Shown: positions 29,458 through 38,218, numbered from the stretch's first letter. The stretch: DNA of 64,000 bases from Rhizobium sp. J15 (GCF_002531825.1 NZ_NWSX01000012.1:91406-155405), one strand, 5' to 3'. Notes: generated from the sequence alone by a model not told the origin. Numbers and translations are program-made.

Positions 29458-30048
29458 ATGTCCCTGTCCGATCCGTCACACGGCCTTGTCTTCGATCCAT
29501 TGCGTCTCTCCGCGAGGCCGCTGGCGGTAAAAGCCGCCTTCGTTCTCGCCGGCACGCTGGTGCTTGCGCTCGCCTCGCAGATCGCCGTGCCGATGGTGCC
29601 GGTTCCCATCACCATGCAGACCTTTGCGGTCACCATGATCGGCGCGCTTTACGGCTGGCGTCTCGGTGCGCTGACCGTGCTCGCCTGGCTCGGTGAAGCC
29701 ATGCTCGGTTTGCCCGTCCTTGCCAACGGCAGCGGCGGCCTGGCGCCCTTCGCCGGTCCGACCGCCGGCTATCTCGTTTCCTTCCCTGTCATCGCCGCTC
29801 TCGCCGGCTGGCTTTCCGAGCACGGCTGGACAGGAGACCGGGTGGTGGCGAGCTTCGTCGCGCATTTTTCCGCCAATCTTCTTTGCCTTGCCATGGGCGG
29901 CCTCTACCTCGCCTCTCTTCTCGGCACGGAAAAGGCGTGGGCTCTCGGCGTTGCTCCCTTCATTCTCGGCGCCGTGCTGAAATCCGCGCTCGCCGCCGCC
30001 ATGCTGAAGGGCCTGCGGATCTATGCCGGCCGGACGCGGCTGAATTGA
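29458..30048 (+). CDS. bioY: BioY biotin transporter (S component)
   Basis: BioY is the biotin-specific membrane component of ECF transporters; some rhizobial and other BioY proteins work without the BioMN energising module. The 196-residue protein has about six helices and the family motif VPMVPVPITMQTFAV near residue 40, followed by GLPVLANGSGGLAPFAGPTA. No bioM or bioN gene is adjacent. It is controlled by the BioR box in its promoter. Its stop overlaps the TTG start of the DUF1284 gene. Confidence 0.94.
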   Translation: MSLSDPSHGLVFDPLRLSARPLAVKAAFVLAGTLVLALASQIAVPMVPVPITMQTFAVTMIGALYGWRLGALTVLAWLGEAMLGLPVLANGSGGLAPFAGPTAGYLVSFPVIAALAGWLSEHGWTGDRVVASFVAHFSANLLCLAMGGLYLASLLGTEKAWALGVAPFILGAVLKSALAAAMLKGLRIYAGRTRLN

Positions 30049-30470
30049 CCGTCCGGCTTCGCGCCCATCATCTGCTCTGCATGCTGACCTTTGTCGGTGA
30101 AGGCTATACGCCAGCCTTCATCGCCAATTACCACCGCATCGCCGCGCGTCTTTCGGCCGGAGAGGATATCGAAATCGTCTCCGGCCCCGACGACATCTGC
30201 GCGCCGCTTCTGCAAGATCCGTCGGCCCATTGTTTCAGTCCCGGCCCTGCACGCCGAGACGAGGCCGCGGCAGAAACCATCGGTCGCCTGCTCCGCATCA
30301 CAGTCGGGCAGGGGGTGCGAATTTCGCCCGATGAAAGGCTTCTGCGCCGCCTTCGCCTGCGCTTCGCCATGGAAGAGTTTAAAAGCGCCTGCGAGGGTTG
30401 CGAATGGAGCGAGTTTTGCAGCGACATCGCCGGCGGCGGATTCCGCGGCGTGCGTGTTGCGCCTAATTAG
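30045..30470 (+). CDS. DUF1284 protein coupled to bioY
   Basis: A 141-residue DUF1284 protein. The start is TTG 30045 inside the bioY stop, which gives the family opening LRAHHLLCMLTFVGEGYTP. A cysteine cluster near the C-terminus (CEGCEWSEFC) could hold a metal or iron-sulfur centre. No function is established. Coupling to bioY places it under BioR control and suggests a link to biotin use. Its 3' end overlaps the end of the convergent ArsR gene by 8 bases. Confidence 0.75.
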   Translation: MTVRLRAHHLLCMLTFVGEGYTPAFIANYHRIAARLSAGEDIEIVSGPDDICAPLLQDPSAHCFSPGPARRDEAAAETIGRLLRITVGQGVRISPDERLLRRLRLRFAMEEFKSACEGCEWSEFCSDIAGGGFRGVRVAPN

Positions 30471-31152
30471 TTTCCAGCGGGAAAAGCTTCAGGAACTGCC
30501 GGTCGCCTTCCGGCGAGAAGAGGATGGAGCGGCTTTCGGCCGCCCGCCGCGCCCATCCCTTGTCGAGGAAGCTTGCCAGCAGAGCCTTGCCGAGGCTGCC
30601 GGCAAGATGGGCCCGCCTTTCGCTCCAGTCGAGGCACGAGCGGCAGAGCGGGCGGCGCGACGATCTGAGCGCGCCGACATCGATGCCGATGCATTTTAGG
30701 TCGCTTTCACCCTTTTCAGTCAGCGCAAGGCCATCTCCGACCGCGTCGATCGATCCGGAGGAAATGAGGCTGTCGAGCATGCGCACGCCGTAATCGCCGG
30801 CAAGATGATCGTAGCAGATGCGCGCCTTGCGCAGCGCCGGCTCCTTCGGGCCTGGGCGATGGCGCAAATGTCCCCGTCCGGCGGCAAAGCCCATCATGCT
30901 TTCGATCAGCCGTGCGGCCGCCTCGTCGGCAAGCGTGAAATAGCGATGCCGGCCCTGTTTGCGCTGGGCAAGCAGCCCGCCGGCTTCGAGCTTGGCAAGA
31001 TGCGTGCTCGCCGTCTGCACGGTGATGCCGCCGACGCCGGCAAGCTCGGTCGCCGTCAGCGCCCGCCCGCCGGTCAGCGCCGCCAGCATATTGGCACGGG
31101 CGGGATCGCCGATGAGCGCGCCGATCTGCGCGATGTCAGGACCTTCCTTCAT
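30463..31152 (-). CDS. ArsR-family transcriptional regulator
   Basis: A 229-residue regulator with an N-terminal winged helix (residues 8-85; recognition region GGITVQTASTHLAKLEAGGL) and a longer C-terminal domain than classical ArsR. The C-terminal part has several cysteines (ARICYDHLAGDYG and LCRSCLDWSERR) that could sense metal or redox state. It is divergent from the NIPSNAP-monooxygenase pair and probably controls it. Confidence 0.87.
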   Translation of the reverse strand: MKEGPDIAQIGALIGDPARANMLAALTGGRALTATELAGVGGITVQTASTHLAKLEAGGLLAQRKQGRHRYFTLADEAAARLIESMMGFAAGRGHLRHRPGPKEPALRKARICYDHLAGDYGVRMLDSLISSGSIDAVGDGLALTEKGESDLKCIGIDVGALRSSRRPLCRSCLDWSERRAHLAGSLGKALLASFLDKGWARRAAESRSILFSPEGDRQFLKLFPLETN

Positions 31153-31153
31153 A

Positions 31154-31171
31154 CTTCGATCGTAACCGAAG
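31154..31171. promoter_or_regulatory. Inverted repeat between arsR-like gene and NIPSNAP gene
   Basis: CTTCG (31154-31158) and CGAAG (31167-31171) form an inverted repeat with an 8-base spacer, directly next to the ArsR-like start codon and 52 bases before the divergent NIPSNAP start. It is a plausible operator for the adjacent regulator. Confidence 0.5.
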
Positions 31172-31222
31172 CATCGCCGTCAGGCAATGTGCGAAAACGG
31201 ATGGAGCGAAAAGGAGAAACCG

Positions 31223-31552
31223 ATGATCACCTGCTTCATCCGCTATCAGATCGACCCTTTCAAGAAGGAAGCCTTTGCCGAATATGCCCGCAATTGGGGC
31301 CAGACGATCCCCCGGAACGGCGCCGACCTGATCGGCTATTTCGGCCCGCATGAGGGCTCTGCGACGACCGCCTACGGCGTCTACAACATCGAAAGCCTCG
31401 CCGTCTATGAAGCCTACCGCGCCAGGCTGGCCGCCGATCCGCTCGGCCGCGACAATTACGAATTCGCCAGACGCGAAGGCTTCATCCGCAAGGAGGACCG
31501 CATCTTCCTCAAAAACGTCTCCGCCCCTCACGCCAGGCTGGTGCTGCCATGA
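31223..31552 (+). CDS. NIPSNAP family protein
   Basis: A 109-residue protein of the dimeric alpha-beta barrel superfamily. The start ATG 31223 follows AAGGAGAAAC. The body includes ITCFIRYQIDPFKKEAFAEY, GADLIGYFGPHEG and YGVYNIESLAVYEAYRARL, matching NIPSNAP. Homologues are linked to small-molecule or aldehyde metabolism, without a defined reaction. It overlaps the monooxygenase gene by 4 bases. Confidence 0.85.
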   Translation: MITCFIRYQIDPFKKEAFAEYARNWGQTIPRNGADLIGYFGPHEGSATTAYGVYNIESLAVYEAYRARLAADPLGRDNYEFARREGFIRKEDRIFLKNVSAPHARLVLP

Positions 31553-31899
31553 TCGCCGTCATCTTCGAAGTCGTGCCCTATATGGGCGAACGCCACAAAT
31601 ATCTCGACCTCGCCGGCGAATTGCGATCCGAGCTCGAAAAGATCGACGGCTTCATCTCGATCGAGCGTTTCGAGAGCCTGACCAACCGCGGCAAGCTGCT
31701 GTCGCTCTCCTTCTTCCGCGACGAGGAGGCCGTCCGCAAATGGCGCAACCTCGAAGCCCACCGGGCAGCCCAACAAGCCGGCCGTGGCGGCATCTTCGCC
31801 GACTACCGCCTGCGCATCGCCAGCGTAGTGCGCGATTACGGCATGTTCGAACGCGACGAGGTGCCGGCAGATAGTCGCGAGGTTCATGATGCGGCGTGA
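31549..31899 (+). CDS. Antibiotic biosynthesis monooxygenase (ABM) family protein
   Basis: A 116-residue ABM-type ferredoxin-like barrel. FEVVPYMGERHKYLDLAGEL, GFISIERFESLTNRGKLLSL and SFFRDEEAVRKWRNLEAH are typical. The family includes cofactor-free quinone-forming monooxygenases and stress proteins; no substrate is evident. It is translationally coupled (ATGA) to the NIPSNAP gene and probably shares its regulation by the divergent ArsR protein. Confidence 0.85.
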   Translation: MIAVIFEVVPYMGERHKYLDLAGELRSELEKIDGFISIERFESLTNRGKLLSLSFFRDEEAVRKWRNLEAHRAAQQAGRGGIFADYRLRIASVVRDYGMFERDEVPADSREVHDAA

Positions 31900-31999
31900 C
31901 GGGGCGGCACCCTAATAAATTCCCGAAATCGGCCGCCCCTTCAGGCTTTGGTAACTAAGTTGCGTAACCATAACGGAGAGTTAAGCGTAAAGCGTATGA

Positions 32000-33154
<1,155 letters not shown>

Positions 33155-33180
33155 GCAGCACCTTCGGCGGATCGAGATAC

Positions 33181-33252
33181 CTTCTTCCGGTTTCCTCCAG
33201 TTGCGGAAGAAGGCCAAGGCGCCCGGGGCTCGAACCTCGGGCGTCTTCTATT
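33181..33252 (+). terminator. Tandem hairpins after ccrM
   Basis: CTTCTTCCG pairs with CGGAAGAAG (33181-33212). It is followed by CGCCCGGGG / CCTCGGGCG (33220-33243, one mismatch) and the T-rich TCTTCTATTTG. The second hairpin is a probable terminator between ccrM and the convergent mutY operon. Confidence 0.55.
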
Positions 33253-33263
33253 TGAGGGGCCGT

Positions 33264-33629
33264 TCAGAAGTCCTTGTAATCGGTGACGTCGACGCGGGTG
33301 ATGCGGCCTTCCGTATTGAAGGTGATCGTCTCCTCGCCCTCGCGGATCAGCGGCTGGCCCGTCTTGCTGTGGGTGGCGCGAAGCGACCAGACGGCCCGGC
33401 CGGACAGCGGCGTCAGCGTTTCGACAAGCGAATTTTCCGCGGTCTGATCGGGATAGTCATCGAAATATTTCCGAAAGGCGGCCATGATCTCGCTCCGCCC
33501 GGCAAGGCTGCCGACGCCGTTCGAGACATAGGTGGCGTCCTCGGCGAAATACCCCTCGATGACCGGAAAATCGAGGGCGTTGATCGCGGCGTGAAAGCGC
33601 TCGATTTCCTCTGCCGGGTCGAAAGCCAT
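33264..33629 (-). CDS. SnoaL/NTF2-like protein
   Basis: A 121-residue cone-shaped alpha-beta protein of the SnoaL/NTF2-like superfamily. It begins with the usual helix (FDPAEEIERFHAAINALDFP) and has YFAEDATYVSNGVGSLAGRS, then EETITFNTEGRITRVDV. Members are isomerases, small hydrolases or binding domains; no specific reaction can be given. It follows the HAD gene after 3 bases as the last gene of the mutY operon. Confidence 0.8.
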   Translation of the reverse strand: MAFDPAEEIERFHAAINALDFPVIEGYFAEDATYVSNGVGSLAGRSEIMAAFRKYFDDYPDQTAENSLVETLTPLSGRAVWSLRATHSKTGQPLIREGEETITFNTEGRITRVDVTDYKDF

Positions 33630-33632
33630 GGC

Positions 33633-34253
33633 TCAGATCTTCAATCCGTAAGCGGCGAGATCGCTGCGCAGCTTCTCCGCGCCCGAAAACAGCACCGCAT
33701 TCCAGCCGAAGGCTTTGGCGCCTTCGACATTAACAGGCGCGTCGTCGATGAAGATCGTCGCCCTGGGATCGAGGCCGAAGCTCTTCGTATGCGTGTCGTA
33801 GATTGCCGCATCCGGCTTGATCAGGCCGACATCGCCGGAAACGGTGACGCCGCGCGGTTTGGTGAGAAAGGGGAAACGCTGCTGCGCCTCGCGGAAAGTG
33901 TCGGAGGCGAAATTGGTCAGCATCGTCACGTCGTGGCCTTCGGCAATCAGCCCTTCCATGATCGCGACGCTGTCCTCATAGGCGTGCGGCACCATTTCGT
34001 GCCAGTATTTGCGGAAGGCGCGAATATGCTCTTCACGTGCCGGGTGCTGGGCAATCAGCAGCGCTTCGGCCTCTTGCCATGTGCGGCCGCGGTCCTGCTC
34101 GATGTTCCAGTCATGGGTGCAGATATTGGCGAAGAACCAGTTGCGCTCTGTCTCATCAGGGATGAGGCGGGCGAAGGGAAGATGCGGATCGTAATGAATA
34201 AGAACTTTGCCGATGTCGAAAACGATATGCTTTATGTCGGTGGTCATGGTCAT
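33633..34253 (-). CDS. HAD family hydrolase in the mutY operon
   Basis: A 206-residue HAD phosphatase. Motif I is HIVFDIGKVLIHYDP, in which the second aspartate of DxD is replaced by glycine-lysine (DIGKV), as in the YihX/epoxide hydrolase-like branch. Motif II is MLTNFAS, the lysine is in GLIKPDAAIYD and motif IV is TIFIDDAPVNVEGA. The start at 34253 overlaps the mutY stop; 34247 is the alternative. The substrate is not known. Confidence 0.85.
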   Translation of the reverse strand: MTMTTDIKHIVFDIGKVLIHYDPHLPFARLIPDETERNWFFANICTHDWNIEQDRGRTWQEAEALLIAQHPAREEHIRAFRKYWHEMVPHAYEDSVAIMEGLIAEGHDVTMLTNFASDTFREAQQRFPFLTKPRGVTVSGDVGLIKPDAAIYDTHTKSFGLDPRATIFIDDAPVNVEGAKAFGWNAVLFSGAEKLRSDLAAYGLKI

Positions 34254-35341
34254 CCCTTGGATGTTTTGAACGCGAGAGGAATAGCCGCTGCGATCGCTTT
34301 TTTCATGACGGTCGGCAAGGCCTGCGCTTCAAGATTTGTGACCGGCTCCCACCATCCGTCATTCGTGTCGACCGTGGCGGCGATGGCCGTGCGGTAGATC
34401 GAAAGCCTGAGTTCGAAATGCGTAAAGACATGGACGACGGTGCCGCAGGCCTGCCATGCCGCATTGAAGGGGGCGGCTTCCGCCGACGTCTCGCCATCGA
34501 CGCGCGCCGTCCAGGCCGTCGTCGGCACCTCGGTCATGCCGCCGAGCAGGCCGCTATCCGCCCGCCGCCGCAAAAGAATCTCACCATCGGCGGTGACCGC
34601 GATGAAGGCCGCGCCCTGCCGCACCGGCTTCTCCTTCTTCGCCGCCTTGACGGGAAAGAGCTCGGGATCGGAAAGCCTCAACGCCTCGCAGGCGCCCCGG
34701 AACGGACAGAGCGAACAGGCCGGCCGCTTCGGCGTGCAGATCGTGGCGCCGAGATCCATCATCGCCTGGGCGAAATCGCCGGGCCGCGCCGCAGGCGTCA
34801 GCAGCGCCACTTTCTCCTTCATCAAAGGCTTTGCCGCCGGAAGCGGCGTTTCGATCGCGTAAAGCCTGGAGATCACCCGCTCGACATTGCCGTCCATGAC
34901 CGCCGCCTGGCGGTTGAAAGCGATGGCCGCGACGGCGGCGGCCGTATAGTCGCCGATGCCGGGCAGCGACTTGAGCCCTGCTTCCGTGTCAGGAAAGATG
35001 CCGCCATATTCCCTAGCCACCGCTTCGGCGCATTTCTTCAGGTTGCGGGCACGGGCGTAGTAGCCGAGCCCCGCCCAGGCGGCCATCACCTCATCGTTTG
35101 CGGCGGCGGCAAGGTCGGTCACTGCGGGCCAGCGCTGCAGAAACTTGGCGAAATAGGGTTTGACCGCCTGCACCGTCGTCTGCTGCAGCATCACCTCGGA
35201 AAGCCAGATGTGATAGGGATCGGGTTTGACGCCGCGCGCCGCCATGCCGGGCGCTACGCGCCAGGGCAGGTCGCGGTGATGCCGGTCGTACCAGTCGAGA
35301 AGGGGCTTTGCCGAGGGCGTGTCGAGGGTTGTGATCGTCAT
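34250..35341 (-). CDS. mutY: A/G-specific adenine glycosylase MutY
   Basis: MutY removes adenine mispaired with 8-oxoguanine. The 363-residue protein has the catalytic glutamate in WLSEVMLQQTTV, the helix-hairpin-helix LPGIGDYTAAAV, the catalytic aspartate in AVMDGNVERVISRL and the 4Fe-4S ligands CX6CX2CX5C in CTPKRPACSLCPFRGAC. A C-terminal NUDIX-like domain recognises 8-oxoguanine. Start 35341 is preferred; the frame continues to 35746 but that part is antisense to the DciA-like gene. It overlaps the HAD gene downstream. Confidence 0.96.
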   Translation of the reverse strand: MTITTLDTPSAKPLLDWYDRHHRDLPWRVAPGMAARGVKPDPYHIWLSEVMLQQTTVQAVKPYFAKFLQRWPAVTDLAAAANDEVMAAWAGLGYYARARNLKKCAEAVAREYGGIFPDTEAGLKSLPGIGDYTAAAVAAIAFNRQAAVMDGNVERVISRLYAIETPLPAAKPLMKEKVALLTPAARPGDFAQAMMDLGATICTPKRPACSLCPFRGACEALRLSDPELFPVKAAKKEKPVRQGAAFIAVTADGEILLRRRADSGLLGGMTEVPTTAWTARVDGETSAEAAPFNAAWQACGTVVHVFTHFELRLSIYRTAIAATVDTNDGWWEPVTNLEAQALPTVMKKAIAAAIPLAFKTSKG

Positions 35342-35437
35342 GATTTGCCGCGATGGGGGGAAGGCCCTATACTTGGCGAAGCAATGCCGCGCGATCAAGT
35401 CGGTCCCGCCAAATCGCGCCGCCGCTGAAGGGTTTCG

Positions 35438-35926
35438 ATGAGTTATCCACGCAAAGATGTGAAGCAGATTTCCGAGCTGGCGAATGGGCTGATCGATCCC
35501 GTCCTGGCCCGGCGCGCCGGCATCAACACGGCGCTGCTCGGCTCCTGGGACGAAATCGCCGGCGAGGATTTCGCCGATTGCACCCGGCCGGAAAAGATCG
35601 CCTGGGCGCGCGGCGGCGATGACGGCAGCTTTCGCCCCGGCGTGCTGACGATCGCCTGCGAAGGCGCGCGCGCGCTTTTCCTCACCCATGCCCAGGGCGA
35701 ACTCATCCAGCGCATCAACAGCTTCTTCGGCTTCGCAGCCGTCCACCAGATTCGCATCGTCCAGAAGCCGGTCTCCCAGGCCGTCCGCCGCTCCCGCACC
35801 CCGCAGCCGCTGAAGGGCGAAGCCGCCCGCAAGCTCGAAGGCATGATGGAAGGCATCGAGGGCGACAAGCTGCGCCAGGCGATTCAGCGCTTAGGGACCG
35901 CGGTGATGGGCAAGCGAGGACGGTAA
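35438..35926 (+). CDS. DciA-like protein (DUF721)
   Basis: A 162-residue DUF721 protein. DciA of this family helps load the replicative helicase DnaB in bacteria lacking DnaC. The N-terminal domain shows the usual WDEIAGEDFADCTRPEKI and LTIACEGARALFLTHAQGEL. The C-terminal tail is basic and flexible. It is divergent from mutY. In relatives it is normally followed by the dsbA-like gene; here a toxin-antitoxin island intervenes. Confidence 0.88.
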   Translation: MSYPRKDVKQISELANGLIDPVLARRAGINTALLGSWDEIAGEDFADCTRPEKIAWARGGDDGSFRPGVLTIACEGARALFLTHAQGELIQRINSFFGFAAVHQIRIVQKPVSQAVRRSRTPQPLKGEAARKLEGMMEGIEGDKLRQAIQRLGTAVMGKRGR

Positions 35927-36038
35927 TCCGTTGCCTGCCGCTTGCCTATCTGTATCGTGCTCGCAGTGATCCCGGCGTTCAAATCAAACGAATTCCTTTT
36001 GCGAGTCCATATGCGGTCGTGCTACGTTCTGAGTCACG

Positions 36039-36233
36039 ATGAGCAAACAGCCGAACTTGACCCGCAATGCCAATATCGGTCGCCTGACCCAGGCGCGTGC
36101 CGAAAAGATCAGTGCGGTCGAAGGCTTGGTACTCAGCTCGCGCATGCGTGAGGTCCTCGCCGAGACTAAGGACCAGCCGGCAGAAGCGCGCCGTGAAGCG
36201 ATCCGCGCGCAGTTTGTCCGCAAGTCTGCCTGA
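36039..36233 (+). CDS. VbhA-like antitoxin of a Fic toxin
   Basis: A 64-residue protein of the VbhA class of Fic inhibitors. The inhibitory helix is ISAVEGLVLS with Glu28-Gly29. The family motif is (S/T)xxxE(G/N); here the position four before Glu28 is Ile24, while Ser25 is three before it, so the serine is displaced. The C-terminal half is basic. It lies 3 bases before the Fic gene. The pair is inserted between the dciA-like and dsbA-like genes. Confidence 0.75.
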   Translation: MSKQPNLTRNANIGRLTQARAEKISAVEGLVLSSRMREVLAETKDQPAEARREAIRAQFVRKSA

Positions 36234-36236
36234 ACG

Positions 36237-36818
36237 TTGGTCTATACTGCCGAATACGACCCGCTCTGTTATCTGGGCACGCCCGTGCTCCGCAACAAAC
36301 TGGACCTTACGGATCAGAATGAGCTCGATGAGTTCGAAACAGCGATGTTCGTGCTCCGCTCGGATGAGCCTTGGCCGGAGGGCGATCTGGATCTCACGCA
36401 CTATCTCGCCCTACACCGGCACCTGTTCCAGGATGTCTACGACTGGGCCGGCGAGATCCGTGCCATCCGTATCGGCAAAGGTGGCAACTGGTTCTGCTAT
36501 CCCGAATTCATCGCTAATGAACTGAGCCGGATTTTTCATGAATTGGCCCAGGCAAACTATTTCCAAGGACTGACACAAGCAGATTTTGCAGTTCAAGCCG
36601 CCCACCTCCTCGCCGAGATCAATGCCATACACCCTTTCCGTGAGGGTAACGGCCGCACCCAATTGACCTTTCTCGCACTTCTGGCCGAGCGTGCTGGTCT
36701 ACCGTTCAATGCTGAAGTGCTTGATCGCGAACGTGTCATCGACGCCATGATCGAGAGCTTTGCCGGCTCAGAGCAACCGCTGGCGAGGCTCATCCTCGAT
36801 CTCATCAGCGAACCTTGA
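36237..36818 (+). CDS. Fic/DOC family AMP-transferase toxin
   Basis: A 193-residue Fic protein that probably transfers AMP from ATP to a target protein. The catalytic motif is HPFREGNGRTQL at residues 132-143: the catalytic His132 and the Mg-binding Glu136 are present, but the final arginine of HxFx(D/E)GNGRxxR is Leu143. The flap region (RIGKGGNWFCYPEFI) is present. The start is TTG 36237, 3 bases after the antitoxin stop. Base composition is lower in GC than the neighbours, in line with acquisition. Confidence 0.85.
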   Translation: MVYTAEYDPLCYLGTPVLRNKLDLTDQNELDEFETAMFVLRSDEPWPEGDLDLTHYLALHRHLFQDVYDWAGEIRAIRIGKGGNWFCYPEFIANELSRIFHELAQANYFQGLTQADFAVQAAHLLAEINAIHPFREGNGRTQLTFLALLAERAGLPFNAEVLDRERVIDAMIESFAGSEQPLARLILDLISEP

Positions 36819-36910
36819 CGCTAAACTCTCTTCGATTTTTCAGTGGTGAAGAAGCACTGGAGATCAAGCACCTCGGATGCCGCGTTTATATAGTAGACGG
36901 GAGAGAAATC

Positions 36911-37135
36911 ATGCTGGTTTTGCGGTTGCCGCCTGATGTCGAAGCGCGGCTCGATGACCTTGCCAGGCGCACTGGCCGCAGCAAAAGCTTTTATGCCCGC
37001 CAAGCCCTCCTCGAACATATCAATGATCTCGAAGATATCTATCTGGCCGAAAAGTGCCTTGAAGAACTTCGCCGGGGTGAGAGTGATACTGTGCCATTGG
37101 CCGAACTGATGGAGCGTCATGGCCTGGAGAATTGA
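36911..37135 (+). CDS. RelB/DinJ-like ribbon-helix-helix antitoxin
   Basis: A 74-residue antitoxin. The N-terminal ribbon-helix-helix DNA-binding domain is LVLRLPPDVEARLDDLARRT then GRSKSFYARQALLEHI. The C-terminal toxin-binding tail is DLEDIYLAEKCLEEL. ATG 36911 follows a GGGAGA site; the upstream frame start at 36815 is not supported. Its partner toxin gene, overlapping its 3' end at 37119, is broken, so it may be an orphan antitoxin. Confidence 0.82.
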   Translation: MLVLRLPPDVEARLDDLARRTGRSKSFYARQALLEHINDLEDIYLAEKCLEELRRGESDTVPLAELMERHGLEN

Positions 37136-37214
37136 GTTCCTCCGCGCAGCCGAGCGCAAGTCTGAGAAGCTGGGGCATGTGCATATCGGCAATCGCCGTG
37201 ACGTATACCGATGA
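37119..37214 (+). pseudogene. relE toxin remnant with internal deletion
   Basis: A 31-codon frame that overlaps the 3' end of the RelB-like gene by 17 bases, as intact relE genes do. Its first 18 residues, MAWRIEFLRAAERKSEKL, match a RelE N-terminus, and its last 13, GHVHIGNRRDVYR, match a RelE C-terminus (the strand with the IGxRRxVYR pattern). The roughly 55 residues between are missing, without loss of frame. The toxin should be inactive. Confidence 0.75.
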
Positions 37215-37362
37215 ATCTGCGTGCCGACCGATCGCAATTTTGTCTGGCGGTCCCATCACGGTCACAATTCTTTGAAGGAAGTTGCTGATCCGTGGCTTGT
37301 GAGCGGCCGTCAGCCGTTATATCGCACAGTCACGCCGTCACTCTCATACCTATGGGGAACCC

Positions 37363-38139
37363 ATGCAGATGTCCGAAATGCAACTGACGAAACGCCGCCT
37401 TCTGGGCGGTATCGCCATCGCCGCAGCTGCCGTAGCGCTTGCCGCCTGCAACGACAGCAAGGACGCTGCCGATGCTTCGTCCTCCGGCAAGACCATGGCT
37501 GACGGCACCAATGTCGACACCATTCAGACGGCTGCCACGTCGGGCACCGAAATGCCGCAGTCCGACGGCGACGTCGATATGGCCGAAGTGCTGAAGCCCG
37601 GCGCCTTGCCTGAGATGGCGCTGGGCAAGGCCGATGCCCCGGTCAAGATCGTCGAATACATGTCGATGACGTGCCCGCACTGCGCCCATTTCCACAACAC
37701 CACCTTTGACACCATCAAGCAGAAATACGTCGACAGCGGCAAGGTGCAGTTCATCATCCGCGAATTCCCCTTCGATCCGCGCGCTGCCGCCGCCTTCATG
37801 CTTGCCCGCTGCAATGCCTCCAATCCGGAGCAGTTGAGCACGCCGGAGCAGTATTTCCCGATGGTATCCATGCTGTTCAAGCAGCAGCAGGTCTGGGCCG
37901 CCGCCGATGACGGCCGCGCCGCGCTGCTGCAGATGTCGAAGCTGGCCGGATTTACTGAGGATAGCTTTACGAAATGCTTGACGAACCAGAAGCTTCTGGA
38001 TGAAGTGAACGCCACGCGGGAAAGAGGTTCCAAGGACTTCGGCGTCAACGCCACGCCGACTTTCCTCATCAATGGCAAGCGCTATTCTGGAGACATGCCG
38101 GTTGAAACCATGTCGGCGCTCATCGACAGCCTGCTCTGA
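37363..38139 (+). CDS. DsbA-family thiol:disulfide oxidoreductase lipoprotein
   Basis: A 258-residue thioredoxin-fold protein of the DsbA/BdbD type. A twin-basic N-terminus (TKRRLLGG), a hydrophobic stretch and a lipobox (ALAAC) suggest a lipoprotein. A low-complexity linker follows, then the active site CPHC at about residue 104 (MSMTCPHCAHFHN). The cis-proline loop is NATPTFLINGKRYSG. It probably oxidises exported proteins. It normally sits between the dciA-like gene and smc in related genomes. A strong terminator follows. Confidence 0.9.
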   Translation: MQMSEMQLTKRRLLGGIAIAAAAVALAACNDSKDAADASSSGKTMADGTNVDTIQTAATSGTEMPQSDGDVDMAEVLKPGALPEMALGKADAPVKIVEYMSMTCPHCAHFHNTTFDTIKQKYVDSGKVQFIIREFPFDPRAAAAFMLARCNASNPEQLSTPEQYFPMVSMLFKQQQVWAAADDGRAALLQMSKLAGFTEDSFTKCLTNQKLLDEVNATRERGSKDFGVNATPTFLINGKRYSGDMPVETMSALIDSLL

Positions 38140-38159
38140 ACCGGACCGTTTCGAAATGA

Positions 38160-38198
38160 CGGGCGACGGCGAAAGCCGTGCGCCCGTTTTTTGTTTTC
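38160..38198 (+). terminator. Intrinsic terminator after the dsbA-like gene
   Basis: CGGGCGACGGC pairs with GCCGT-G-CGCCCG (one bulge) around a GAAA tetraloop and is followed by TTTTTTGTTTT. Confidence 0.85.
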
Positions 38199-38218
38199 AG
38201 CGCAGTTTGCGGGTGTGG

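Noticed and set aside
35342..35746. N-terminal extension of mutY
   Set aside because: It is antisense to the DciA-like gene and precedes the normal MutY N-terminus.
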